Shown: positions 12,481 through 23,927, counted from the first letter of the stretch. The stretch: 64,000 bases of DNA from Halocafeteria seosinensis (GCA_001687465.1 LVLI01000095.1:1-64000), one strand, 5' to 3'. Notes: generated from the sequence alone by a model not told the origin. Numbers and translations: made by a program.

Positions 12481-13191
12481 ATAGTCCCCAGCCTGCAGTA
12501 TCTTAAAATAATGCAGCACAATGCTAAGAACTAGAGGAACCTGATGCAATACTGTACTGCAACGCAATGCTGCGAACTTGCTACGCAGCTTCAGTTCTCA
12601 ATAACAGCACAGTCATTGAGCAGACAGCAGTGCCACAGCACGTCCAGAATCAGCAGATTGAGCAGGCATCGCTATCGACTTGAAGATACTGCCTATTTGG
12701 CATCCCCTATCGTCGCTTCCTTCAAACTACATGTGCCTATACACCCTTCCATTCACAAGAACCTCGTATCCCCTTTCCATGTCTTTCATATTACGTAAAT
12801 CTTGGAGAAGTAAGTCACAATGTGCTCTTTGGTAAGTTCCACTCCCCTCCTTTAAGGCTGATACGTGTGTGGGCTGATACTGTCATGCAGGTAGTCCAAG
12901 TGTTGAAACTGTACCGCAGTGACAAGTATGGGTGGCTCGCTGGGACGTCAAAATTCCAACAGCAAAGGAGCCGCTGGACACTGCTGCTACCAAAAGACCA
13001 ACAATTGTCTAGGCAGATTCTGTCGTACAAAGGTCACTTTGGCAAGTAGTTGCTTTACTCCTTGGGTATCCCAAAGCAATCGGCTATGCACCATGGAAGT
13101 ACTCCACTGTATTCTAGCCACAGCTTGGCACTGTGTTCTGCAGTACAGTACTGTACACAGTGTAGTGTTCGGGGCTACGTTTTGACAATGA
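12481..13191. other. intergenic region
   Basis: No gene recognised. Open frames here are short and start-less. The stretch separates the decayed copy from the intact Cys-rich gene. Confidence 0.4.
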
Positions 13192-14526
13192 TTATCTTAT
13201 TCTGCGTTTCCCTCTCTGGTAGGGCACATTTGGCTTCTGGACTCTGGGTTTAACTGATTTCGACGGACTTGGACTTGCAGTGGAAGAGGGGGAAGGTGTG
13301 CTACTGCAAGAACTGCTGGGCGTCGATGATGTTGTCCATGAGGGGGAAGATGTTGAAGACGGAGACATGGAGTGTGACGCAGTGGGAGTTTGGCTTCCAC
13401 TAGAAGTAGGAGTGGGAGATGGTGAAGGAGTCGGATAGAAACAATCTGCTTCATCTTCTGCTCCAACGTTGCTCGTTTCTCCCATAGGACACCTGATGCA
13501 CCCAGTTCCTCCAGAGCTAAATGTTCCTGAGGGACAGGCGGTACATGTATCAACACCGACAGACCCGGCTTCCGTTGTGCTTCTTCCAGGAGGACAATCT
13601 TTGCATGGGTTTTCCTGGTTTCCGCTGTTGTACCTCCCTATTTCGCAAATACAGTCATCGAGGCTATCGCTTCCCCGTTCGCTATCCGCACCCTCCGGGC
13701 ATGGCTGACAGGAGTCTCCATCAGTTCCATACGTTCCTTTGGGACAGTCAATACACCTGTATTCCCCTTCGTTAAACCTCTCCCCAGCAGAACAGAATAC
13801 CGTGTACCGAAAGTTGCACAGTCGCATATAGAATTTGTCGCGCTTATTGTGCCACTTCTTGTCGTGCTGACGAGCCCACGCAAACGTTTTGATGTTCTTC
13901 CCTTGTTTGAGCCCACAGTTCTCCCGTTTTCCAAGCTCTTTGTCCTTCTCTGAATGTGTCCATGTCACGGAAAATGAGTCGCTATTCCAATCAATGTCCA
14001 CCTGTACTTTGACCCAAGTTTCGTACTCGGGGTTCGAAGGCCCGTTCCCGACACTGCTGAAGCCTTCCTTTGCATCCACGTAGAGCTGAGGATTATCGGT
14101 AGCTACTCCCATTTCCAATCCGCCGTAGCTATTGAAGAGTCGGATTCCACCACCTTTGCTCTCCCTTGTCTCGTCATAATAAAAGGAAAACGACTTGATT
14201 TGCATCGGTTCTCCAAGGGTATGGGTTGCGACGTCCGTGATTCCCTCAGCAACATATGTGCGTATTTCCAAGCTGCGTTCGCCTTTGTTGCAGCCTGCTT
14301 CGCTGATGGAATCCGTGAGTTCCTCATGAATCTCCCATTGGTCGACTTGTGTAAATGAAAATCTTACCGTATGGCTGTAGACGGGGAGGACGTTAGCGGC
14401 CAAAATAAGCCCCAGGAACACCACCAACAACGGTTGCGAGCATGAGCACGACAGTACCCTATAGACCCTTGTCGGTTGGCGAACGAAACCCGAGTGCGGC
14501 AAAATATAGGAAGAATATATCCTCAT
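13192..14526 (-). CDS. secreted or membrane Cys-rich protein with S/T/P-rich tail
   Basis: One exon of 444 residues, taking the ATG at 14526 (the frame stays open further upstream but without ATG). A hydrophobic segment at about residues 25-45 (QPLLVVFLGLILAANVLPVYS) looks like a signal peptide or anchor. Next comes a beta-rich domain of about 200 residues, carrying GGGIRLF and ATDNPQLYV motifs, of no family I recognise. Four or five Cys-rich modules of the ephrin-receptor-like / GCC2-GCC3 type (CxxCPxGTY...C) follow. The last 85 residues are almost only Ser, Thr and Pro, as in O-glycosylated wall or surface proteins, and end in a basic tail. A decayed relative lies at 11935-12480, and another with the same Cys plus S/T/P layout at 42065-42700. 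Function unknown; extracellular display is an inference. Confidence 0.72.
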   Translation of the reverse strand: MRIYSSYILPHSGFVRQPTRVYRVLSCSCSQPLLVVFLGLILAANVLPVYSHTVRFSFTQVDQWEIHEELTDSISEAGCNKGERSLEIRTYVAEGITDVATHTLGEPMQIKSFSFYYDETRESKGGGIRLFNSYGGLEMGVATDNPQLYVDAKEGFSSVGNGPSNPEYETWVKVQVDIDWNSDSFSVTWTHSEKDKELGKRENCGLKQGKNIKTFAWARQHDKKWHNKRDKFYMRLCNFRYTVFCSAGERFNEGEYRCIDCPKGTYGTDGDSCQPCPEGADSERGSDSLDDCICEIGRYNSGNQENPCKDCPPGRSTTEAGSVGVDTCTACPSGTFSSGGTGCIRCPMGETSNVGAEDEADCFYPTPSPSPTPTSSGSQTPTASHSMSPSSTSSPSWTTSSTPSSSCSSTPSPSSTASPSPSKSVKPRVQKPNVPYQRGKRRIR

Positions 14527-14949
14527 CAGGAAGGTCAGGTGTAAAACACATGGTACGAAAGTGGGAGGTTTTGTCAATGATATCAATGAACGACTGTAAC
14601 AAGCAACAACCGGCCGCCGGCGCCAGGAGCAGTTCAACTGACTGAATCAGCAGAGTTACTTCAAGTGCATCACTGTTGAACTGAAGATAGAGGAATCTAA
14701 ACAGAGGTGTTTTTTTTTCTTCGATCGAATTGAAGGTTGGGAGTACTGCGTGACGCCGACTCCTCTGGCGGACAATTATGCCCGCTATGGAGTGAAGGAG
14801 AATGTGTCCCGACTAAGCAGTTCAAAGAATGTACCGTGGTACCGAATAACAGGACGATCTCGGCAGGCGTACGTTCAGTGGATACAGTGTCGAGAGCAGG
14901 TACTAGTGCCATGAGATGCTTCGAATGCGCGTAAAAGGATGATTATGAC

Positions 14950-15350
14950 ACCCTAACAATTCATCAGTGTATTGGTATTGCTCCTACCGGGAGACGTGTC
15001 TGCTACAGGGTACGCTACGCTGTGTGCTACCCGGAACGGTCCAGCATCCTCACGTTGTGGCGCATCAACATGACTGACAGTTTGGCCGTCATCAGCTTGC
15101 GGAAGTTCCGCATCTCCCTTGTCCCCCAGCGGGAGCCCGGCGCTTTCCTGGCAAATCTCTTGAGGAACTTGATTGCGTCTTCCCCGAAGCCGCCCGTCGC
15201 CTCTATCGCGAACGGGATAATTTCCGTGTGGTGGCCCCTCAGGTGCCCGTATTTTGTCCGCTTCATCAGAATTAACCAGGCTTCCGTGGTTTTCATCGCA
15301 AAAATTGCGCTCCGTTACAGAACCAGGCCACGCTACGACGTGTGAGGGGC
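14950..15350 (-). mobile_element. retroelement fragment, RT C-terminal tail
   Basis: A minus-strand open frame at 15296-15027 encodes EIIPFAIEATGGFGEDAIKF followed by a basic helix region. The pattern (P, F/V, E, T/A-x-G-x-x-G, then Leu/Lys-rich helix) is typical of the sequence after the reverse transcriptase domain in retroelements of algae and protists. No RT catalytic core (YxDD) is present. A 23-base motif at 14968-14990 recurs exactly, inverted, at 42829-42851. I take this as debris of a retroelement; the family is uncertain. Confidence 0.45.
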
Positions 15351-15680
15351 GAACCCTACCCGGAATCCGTCCAACATCAGCGGAATGTTGACTTAACTTC
15401 AATACAGAAGAGTATGTGTCCTTTTCAGTATGTGATACTGTCAGCAAGGTTCACGTTCCGTTTCCTCGATTCCAGCCCACACTGAAGTTCGCAGGGTGAA
15501 GGCCGTATTCCTAGTACCACGTCCACGTAAGTGGTCAACGAAACTGTTGTCTTGCCACACACACACACACACACATATGTGACAGATAGCCCACCGGCCA
15601 GGGAGTTGACCGCATCCTCTTAACTAGGAGCGGTATGCGCCCGTGTTAAGCAGCGACGGGACCGCTGTTCCTGCAACCTT
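14968..15680 (+). repeat. dispersed repeat, copy A
   Basis: Two blocks of this stretch recur in inverted orientation about 26 kb away. Block 1 (14968-14990, 23 bases) is identical to the reverse complement of 42829-42851. Block 2 (about 15565-15675) matches the reverse complement of about 41720-41828 with only scattered changes. Block order is kept, but spacing differs (about 575 against about 1000 bp). A short CA microsatellite (15556-15575) abuts block 2 in this copy. The repeat lies among RT and RNase H fragments, so it may be part of an LTR or a non-autonomous element. Confidence 0.65.
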
Positions 15681-15989
15681 GCTGACACGCACCGTGAGGG
15701 AACACAACACTGGTTTTGCTCAGGAGGCATCGCGGGAGGAGTCATGCTTGCGCCAACGACGTCACGGGTATCGTCAAGGCTCAGTCTGGGAGGAGAAGGC
15801 CCTGAGCCTGCCACAGCGACGCCAGGGCCGGTTGCAGCAGCGCAGTTAGGATTAAGTGTTGGTCCAGACGCAACAGCTGTGGCCAATGACAAGCCACCAT
15901 CTGACACGGGAGGTGGCGCCCCAGGAGTTCCGTCCATCTCAGTTTCAGCCCAGATTGTAGTACATTTCCTGCTCGAGGTCAAAGAACGT

Positions 15990-16620
15990 GCGGCTACCCA
16001 AGGTCCTTCTGAAGCCACGAAACCGGTTCCCCCGTCCGTGCTGTCTCTGGGTAGCCCTTCCAGTGGACGAGGATCCGCTTGTCGTGGAGCCTGAAGTCGA
16101 TAAACCTGTCGACATCATCTACCGTGTGCGTAGCTCTAGGCGGCCAGTCTAAGCAAGAAAAATCATTACCCGTTGGGTTGTTTGATGCGGTCTTAGCTAA
16201 GCGATCGGCAGCCGAGTTTGAAGCCCTGCGTATGAACCTAATCTCTGCGCTCCTCACCATTGGGAGGTTCTTAAGGTGGAACCATTCAGTCCGTGCCCTC
16301 TCGAAGAGCGGGCTGAGCTTGTCCTTGCGGCACTGGGCTTCGCCATTCATGTGATCCACCATCGTCTGTGAGTCGCACTCCATGAGGACGTCCACCGGGG
16401 CTGGTAACTCACTTGGGGATGCGTCAAGCGCATCGAAGACCAGTTTCAATCCCAGCAACAGGCCTTCGTATTCGGCTTCATTGTTAGTCTTGTGTGGCCC
16501 TACGTAGTGGCTTGAGAGGCCTAGCTGGAGTTTAGTACCAGCTGGCTCAACCCTGTAGCATACAGCCCCAGCTCCCGCGTGCCCCGGGGTTGCCTGGGGT
16601 TAACCGGGATATCAGTTTGA
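15990..16620 (-). mobile_element. retroelement fragment: RNase H joined to a chromodomain
   Basis: Reading 16600 to 15994 on minus gives a plant/retroelement-type RNase H. A GNPG-type first strand and an AGAGAVCYRVEP strand lie in adjacent frames, so one frameshift sits near 16570-16590. Then come TNNEAEYEGLLLGLKL (helix with catalytic Glu), VLMECDSQTMV (catalytic Asp), and the closing RASNSAADRLAKTA (catalytic Asp). About 25 residues later is a chromodomain-like sequence (VDRFIDFRLHDKRILVHWKGYPE). Chromodomains normally close the integrase of Ty3/gypsy chromoviruses; here no integrase lies between. The frame stops at 15994. The 15620-15990 segment is Pro-rich in the minus frame and unassigned. 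A TATA-like TATAAAA lies at 16809-16815. Confidence 0.65.
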
Positions 16621-16964
16621 TGTTGATGCCGAGGCGGTTGAGGCGCTGCTTGCGCCACGTTGGCGTTAATGTTCCCCGTTATCGGAGGATTCTTGAGGCC
16701 CTCTATCTGGGTGGTGAAGTCGTGAAATGATCCGCAAAAGGCGTCCACCATTTTGCACTGGCACTTGACCAGCGTAACCCCAAGATGGCCGGACGAGTTT
16801 TCTACCAGTATAAAACCCCACCACAGTCCCGACCACAGGGCAGGGTTTCCCGACTTGGTAGCCTACGGTCGTTTCCTTCAAAGTGCGTGTGTTTATGCCA
16901 TTCCATTCACATAAGATTGCAAGTACCTTGTGCCCTCTTTCATCATGAAGCTTTGGAGAACATT

Positions 16965-18888
16965 CTATCCTTTCCTCTGTCGTTTTCTCCTTCTTCCCCT
17001 ACCGGAGCTAAACTTGGCTTCCTTTCGGTAGTTGGAAATTTGTTTTGCTGTTTTCGACACGTGCGTGGAGTTCCTATCATCTGGATCTACACAGGATCGT
17101 CGGGCATTATATTTGAACGGATGAGTTTCCATTTCCCACAGAAATTGCTCAAAGGGTTTCTCTTCCACAACCTGCCGGTGGATGTGCTTCCATATATACT
17201 CTTCTTTGAAAATCGTTAGCTTCTTTCCGATGGCTGTGTGCTCCTCATAATTCAGTCCCCCGTGGACATTGTTCCCGCGGTTCTCGTTGTACGAGGTAAA
17301 ATCACACTGCGTTGTATTTTACGCGCGGGGGGAAAACACCGGTTACAAGCACGGCGCAGAAAAAGGCTAAAAGTCTCTTGAACACTTACATGATGGAGGA
17401 AGAGCCCTGTGGCAGGTGCAAGCGGAAGCTTTACCAAGACAGGACTAAGTGAAATATCGATCATCCACAACGGAGCTTTTCCCCGAACAACATCAATCAA
17501 AGCACCAACCATATGTCTAATTTGGTTGAGCATAAAGGATTGCCCACGGATACGAAAGCGCACATATTCAATATCTGCGGGGATGGTGTAAAAGTAACAA
17601 GACGTTGCAAAATAGACGAACAATGTTACGCACCATCTACCAGGAACGGATCGGACACTTCGAATTCGCGTATTATCCGAAAACAAGAAGCATCTCCGTG
17701 TGTCATTCGGGGAGTGTAGTTGTGGAAGCTTAGTCTTCCGATGAACTTCTCACCAAGGTCTCGCAGTAGCTGTAGTTGTTTCTTTCCCAGTCGAAATTGT
17801 TCACTGCGTTCAGCCTGCTCATCCTGCAGAAGCGCCTTACTATAGCGTCTTGTACTCTCCCATTGTGCCTCGCGGCCTTCCTGAAATGCTTGCCCTGTTT
17901 GGTATTTGTCGGTCGCCCGATTGACGCGTTCTCGAGACGCAGACTCTACCACCCTGTCCCTACCTAGAGACACATAGAATACCAGGCTTTGCCTTTTCCC
18001 ACTGATATCCGTTATGCGAGCTCCCTCAAACGCTGGCTTTGGTCCTCCGAGCGCCCTCGCTTTATTCCAACCAAATTCACGTCCATGTTGCTGTGCCTCA
18101 CCATTCGCGAATGGGTCTTGCTTGTCATCCACGGCCAACGTTGCAACAGGTTCATCCCCTAGCGCCCGAATGAAAGGAACTCTAATGTAAAATGTTGGAC
18201 GATCCCTTCTCAAAACGAATGTAGGTAGCAGGTACTCATACTGACGCTCATAGCAGAAATTTTTTGCGTTAAATCCCTTGGTCACTCTATGGAAGTCCAA
18301 AACCCTAATCTGCTCCGGGAGGTGCTTGTTGACTTCCTCCACGGCATTGTCTAGATTATCTTCCGGGATCCTCAGCTTGGCACTAACACATTGGCCAGCT
18401 GCATGCACGCCCTTATCTGTGCGCGCAGCTCTAGACCAATCAATCTGTCCAAAAAAAAACCACTTGGTTTTGGGGAATGGGAATGCCACTGTCTCCTAGT
18501 GGTGATAGGGAGCGTACCTTGGCCAATTTCCCGTAATTCTCCTCTTCAATGAACCCGGCATCGTAGAGTGCTTTCTCAACCACATCCTCGACCGTGTGGG
18601 CCCCAGGATTCCTGCGTCAGTATCACGTTATATTACTCTCAGATGTAATTGTCCTTCCATTGCAGTACAATTGTCGGACAGGGCTTACTTCTGCATGCCT
18701 TGGTACCCGGTTCCAATATACCCAAACAAGATGGCATACTTGTGCTTGGGGGTCTTGCTTCCACCCCCTGAAGCTGTTGATTCCCCTGTCAGTGTACATG
18801 CAGCAGCACTTTCACGAGCACGAGCATCACTGGTGGTACTTGTACAAGACTCCTCCGGCTGCGCCGAAGCTATAGATGACGACGCCAT
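16965..18888 (-). CDS. PUS1: tRNA pseudouridine synthase, TruA/PUS1 family
   Basis: Five exons (18888-18689, 18611-18518, 18444-17634, 17574-17390, 17306-16965) total 1632 nt, 543 residues. The N-terminal strand KYAILFGYIGTGYQGMQ and the following KNPGAHTVEDV are typical of eukaryotic PUS1. The catalytic Asp lies in AARTDKGVHA at about residue 105. The C-terminal FRIRGQSFMLNQIRHMVG motif is complete, and the tail ends in a basic RGRRRKRQRKG stretch that may be a nuclear signal. The family converts uridine to pseudouridine in tRNA (positions 27/28 and others) and some mRNAs. The first ATG is at 18888; upstream codons in frame lack ATG. A Gln/Arg-rich insertion of about 150 residues lies in the middle. 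The gene diverges from the amine oxidase 261 bp away. Confidence 0.9.
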
Positions 18889-19149
18889 TTTCGACAGTAC
18901 ACAAAAGCACACTTTTCGTTTCTTTTCTTTTTTTCAAATCCTTAAATCAAATACACTAACCTAGTTTTGTAGAAAGACTGCACTCCTCGCCACTGTTGTG
19001 AACCAAAGGCATTAGCCAGCTAAGCTCCCAGAGCCAGAGGCGATAGCTGCTATTAGCAGTTCGGCGTAGAGGGAGGTTTGTTCTTCCACGATGTGATTAC
19101 ACCCTTCAATTACGTAGCACACATTCTTGATAGTGTGACTGTGAGCACG

Positions 19150-21223
19150 ATGGTGACTCCTGTTGACCGTGAGGACGTGGAGCGAGATTGCATTGTCATT
19201 GGGGGAGGGTTGAGTGGATTGGTGTGCGCCAACTACATTGCTCAATGTGGAGGGTCCGTCCTCGTGCTGGAAGCCAGAGACAGAGTCGGGGGGCGAACAT
19301 GTACAGGGAACATCACTTTAGCGGACGGGAGTCAAACCTATGCGGATTTGGGAGGAGCTTACGTCGGACCCACACAAGATCGGTTGCTACACTTGGCCCA
19401 CAACTTGGGAATCGAGACTTTCGACGTGGATGTGAAAGGCAAACACCTTTTGAAGTCAGCGGCTTTAGGGAGAACCGTCGAATTCGAAGGGAACGATATT
19501 TCGGCTCTGTCGAAAATGTCGCTTCTGGGTAGGTGACGGCTGATAATCGTGACGATACTGCATTGCTGCTTGTACCTACGCTACATTTCCATATCTGAAA
19601 CGCAGATTTGAATAATATCGTGCATCTAACAAACAATTTAGCCAAACAAATATCGCTTCCCAAACCCAAGTCGTTATATCATGGCGAGAAGACAATCAAC
19701 GGGATGCGGGACTTGCAGCTACAGGAACCTCCGCTGACTGCACACGAAAAGGAGCTGGATAGGATGTCAGTACAAGAGTTTATCAATAAAGAGACTCATG
19801 GCAAATTAGCTAAAGAGTTTTACACAAGTGCCATTGAAGGAGTTCTCTGCTGCTCCCCGGCAGAGGTATCCATGTTGTACTGGCTCCGTTACTGTAAAGC
19901 AGCAGGCGAGGGCAAAATGGAGGAGCTTACCGATTTGGTGCACGCGGCTCAAGAGAAGAAGTTTGTAGGTGGATCTGAGAGAATATCGTGCCGTCTTCGA
20001 GAAACTCTTGGAAGGCGGGTCAAGTTAAACACTTCAGTTCATCGACTCGATTATCGATTGTCCGATAGAGTCACTGTTGAGACTGGGGGTGGAACTATTT
20101 TGACCGCCCGCTATGTCGTTTTCGCTATGGCACCAAGTATGTACAATAGAATTTCCTTTTGTCCCTCGCTACCCATGAAAAGGAAAAGTATGGCTAACCG
20201 AATGCCAATGGGAAAGATTATCAAGACGGTAGGTAGCGGAACCTCGATTGAGCCGGCCATGTGCGAGAATTCTTGAATATTTTACTCTCTTGCAGTACAC
20301 GTACTTTGATCGCCAGTGGTGGAAGGAAAGAGGATACTCTGGAATCCTCGTTGACTGTAAGGAAGGACCTGTGGGTTTGTCGTTTGATGATACGAAACCA
20401 AACGGTAATTTCCCGGCACTAATGGGCTTTATCTTGTGCGACGAAGCTCTCACTTGGTCCGAAGCTACTGAGGAGGAGCGAAAACGTGCCATCTTGAATC
20501 AATATGGCAAGTGTTTTGGAGATATTGAAGCTGCCCAGCAGCATTTTCTAGGGTACGCCGGTTGACCATGACTAAACGTCGGATTGGAAACGGATGTAGT
20601 CTTTCTGCAATCGCAGCTACCTTGAGAAGAACTGGAACGTGGATGAGTTCAGCGGCGGTTGCTACACAGGTGTTGCAAGCCCAGGTGTACTCTCTACGTG
20701 TAGCGAAGTGCTACGCAAGCCTCTAGGAAGATTACATTTTGCCGGAACGGAGACGGCAACTTACTGGACTGGGTATATGGAAGGGGCAGTCCAGGTATGT
20801 GTTTTTCCGTATTGTTTGTAGTTGGTTCCTGCCAAGTCTGACGATCACATGCCCTTAACTTCTCAGGCCGGTGAGCGAGCCGGTTACGAGGTAGTATGGA
20901 ATCTAGTTTCCCGGGATAATCGTGGGAGAATGACTCAGGAGTCAAATGCTATAGAAGCTGCAGATCGCTTCCACTTTAGATATCCTGAGCCTGACGACGT
21001 ATATTGCCCAGACTGCCCACCCCCAGTTTATGAAGCGTCGAGTTTCGGAGGCTGCGAACCTCACCCGGACAGAATCAGTGATACATTGAGCAATTGGCTT
21101 CCTTCACCCACTACTGCAAAAGTTGCTTCTTTTCTGGGGGCGTGCACTCTCATTTCATTTTGTATGTGGCAAGGGTATCACAGACATTGGGTCGCATCCA
21201 CCGCCAAGGGGTCTTGGCTCTGA
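19150..21223 (+). CDS. flavin-containing amine oxidase, MAO-like
   Basis: Five exons (19150-19528, 19606-20228, 20296-20552, 20617-20794, 20867-21223) give 597 residues. The FAD dinucleotide motif IVIGGGLSGL is at residues 15-24 and the LEARDRVGGRT motif follows. The C-terminal half has SGGCYTG near residue 434; in monoamine oxidases this Cys carries the covalently bound FAD. GRLHFAGTETATYWTGYMEGA closes the FAD domain. The last 35 residues hold one hydrophobic helix flanked by polar residues (TTAKVASFLGACTLISFCMW), matching the tail anchor that holds MAO in the outer mitochondrial membrane. Product: an enzyme that oxidatively deaminates amines to aldehydes with hydrogen peroxide. The exact amine is unknown. 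The frame upstream of 19150 is open but has no ATG. Confidence 0.9.
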
Positions 21224-21845
21224 TGTATACGTACCACAACCTACACAAAATATCAAATGAGGGTCACCTACAACCAGTTCTGTTTGGAAACCCGTTAAAT
21301 ACGATGGAAATAATTGTTCACGTATTCCGTCATAGTAGTCTTCTGATGTAGATTCTCTTCTTGACAATGAGGTGTTTGCTTCCAGACTTGCAGTGATTGC
21401 GGCCGCTTTGTCTTCCCGACCTGAACATGGACAACTACTGCCACAAAAAGTACCAGGTATTTCTTGTTGCAGCTCAAAATGTAGCAAAATTGCAATTTTA
21501 CCAGCAATTCTATCAGCTTGTGCTTGTAGATAATTTCCTCTCCTTGCTTTCTATTACCCGTTGTTGCACTGTAAGATCGTTTCTCAGGACCAAACTCCAG
21601 TTGTAACACTCTCACACTCCGTCATTGGTACACTGGAGATATTTTTTGTGGACCCGTACCAGGTATTGCAATCGTCTACCCTCTGGGTAGTTACGGCTGA
21701 ATTTCTTTCCATGGTACTTCGGTCCGTTGCGACTGCCCTGCGACCAACAGTCAAGTGCATCATGCATGATGCATGCTCATTGGGCACCAACGATTTGATA
21801 GATCTGGCTCCGAGATTGACCCCCATAGTGTAGAGCGAACCGGCA
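21224..21845. other. intergenic region
   Basis: No gene recognised between the amine oxidase stop and the RhoGAP start. A short palindromic stretch (catgatgcatgatgcatg-like) is at about 21760-21778. Confidence 0.4.
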
Positions 21846-23927
21846 ATGAAACGTATAAGAGTACTTGCCGTCATATACCGCTTGGAACAGGGGCATTGGA
21901 GGGCGTATGCCAACGGAGTTTGGTTCTCGCTGACTATCGAACTTCATGAAGCTCCTGAACCACAACAACCTCCATCGTACAGGGAGATCCGTATCCATGG
22001 TGCCAGTGTAAAAGGCAATGGAGACGGGGAAGACAATACATTCGATGTAAGGGGAGATTTGGCCAATGCCCAGTACTATTGGGATCAGGTGGAGCCCCAG
22101 AAGAAGTATGTCAGCACACAAACAAACAAGCAGCACTATGTATTTCGATAATTGAGTTGACTTTGATATCATCTCTACGTACAGGTTTTGCGCATTGCAG
22201 CGAGAAGGCGCCAAAGATGGCAGCTACGGGTTTTACTTCCACACATTGACGGACTCGGATGCAGTAACCAATGTTGTCTCATTGGCAATACCACCCAGTA
22301 TGTTGGCTACATGGAGGAGTGTTTCGTGGATTTGACTGTCGTTTTATCTATTTTGATGAGTACCCACAGAATATCGTCCAGGTGGGAAAGAGAAGCAGTC
22401 TGGGTCTGTCTCTGGTGCCACTGGTACTGCTGAATCGAAACAGACGGTTACAGCTTCTGAATCTTTCACCACATCAACTGAAAAGAAAGAGAAGGAGGGA
22501 ACCAAAGCAGAGGACGATAACGTTTCAAGCGCTGCTGCGCAGAGTAGTTTTCCGTGTGATTCTCTTGCTTCCGAGGGGGAAGGTTCGGCGACAGCTCAGT
22601 ACCAACCAGCAACTGCTGTATCAAGGACTGAAGAGGATACGGTACTACAGGAAGAGAAACAAGATACGACATACCGGCAAAATAGCGCATACGAAGAATA
22701 TTCGAAAACTATATCCGGTACTGCAACGGAGAGTACACAGAGCTCGTCAGTTACTCGCGTTACTCATCGACCTGTGGTTCCCAGTAAATCGCCACCAGGT
22801 GACAGCAATTACGAAAAAAACTTGACTTCTATGCCATCGGATACTACTGTATCGGACCAGCTTCAAGCAGATCCTGTTGCCAAGGCGTATGAGGATGCAA
22901 CTACACCCAGCGGAGGAGAGAGCACTGGCTTTTCGAAAGATCGAGCCCCTCAAAAACTAGATACGACAATCTCGTGGAAACAAGAGAATACCGGAGGAGA
23001 GAAGGGAGCAATAACACCTCCGTCTTCGGTTGAACACATACACCGTGTTTGTTACGATTTTGACAAGGCCCGTTTTGTTGGACTGCCTGAAGGATGGGAA
23101 AAGGAAGTATCTCAGTTTGGAACAGACTGGAAGACATGCCCAAAAAAGTAGGTGCCGGCATTGGTCCAGGAATAACTTACTCGGTTAATTGACAATTGTT
23201 TGGATTGCACAGGATGGTTGAAGGGTACGGGAAAATTCCTGCAGTATTGGAGGTGCTACGAGCGGAATTTCTGGAAAAAGAAGGCTACAAATGCGAAGGC
23301 ATATTTCGTTTGGCATCCGACAAGCGTCAGGCTGTAGAGATAAAGAGACAGCTAGACTCTGGTTCTTTTGATGGCCGTGGTACCGTGGATCCATATGTTG
23401 CTGCGGACTTGATCAAAGTAAGATGGTCAAATGCTGTCGCTAAAGCAAAGAACAGGTATGTTACCTGGGCCTCCCACCGATAATGTTGCAGGTGTGGTTC
23501 CGCGACCAGCCTGAACCACTGCTTAATTCGCTTAGTGAGTCGGTGATCCGAGAAGGTCAAAGCTCTACGGAAAATGCTGGGAAAGTAATCACGGAAAAAA
23601 TGCACTATCCCCAATCTGCACTTTTTGTTTGGCTCTTGGACATACTACTGACGGTTGCTGATTGTCCGGAAAATCGCATGAACATTCATAATCTGGGTAA
23701 GGCTCATCATGTTATTGTATGTATTACAGTCTAATGGTGTTCTAATCGAATTCTACCGGGATCGTTCCACAGGAGTAGTTGTATCGCCGAATTTGTTTCA
23801 CAAAGAATTCTCAGATCCCCATAGGCTTCTTCACGTCACACAAAGTGTGTCCGAGTTCGTGAAGAAATCTTTGGCTTGGCGCAGCAATAACCGCGAGTGG
23901 CCGCCGTATACTGAACAAGGTTCATGA
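21846..23927 (+). CDS. WH1-CRIB-RhoGAP protein
   Basis: Six exons (21846-22105, 22185-22297, 22370-23147, 23213-23417, 23492-23696, 23773-23927) encode 571 residues. The first 125 residues look like a WH1/EVH1 or related PH-fold domain (VLAVIYRLEQGHWRAYANG, then IRIHGAS, then GFYFHTLTDSDAVTNVV). A low-complexity Ser/Thr/Glu linker follows. At about residues 338-372 is a CRIB/PBD element: ITPPSSVEHIHRVCYD, close to ISxPxxFxHxxHVGxD, then FVGLPEGWEKEV as in PAK-type PBDs. Residues 383-560 are a RhoGAP domain with the Arg finger in GIFRLAS and the conserved NLGVVVSPNL. It should switch off Rho/Rac GTPases, with CRIB giving recruitment or feedback. The exon-3 acceptor could alternatively be 12 nt later (22382) without changing frame. 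Confidence 0.82.

Noticed and set aside
15620-16094. Pro/Ser-rich plus- and minus-strand frames as host genes
   Set aside because: They overlap each other, have GC-rich composition bias and adjoin retroelement fragments.
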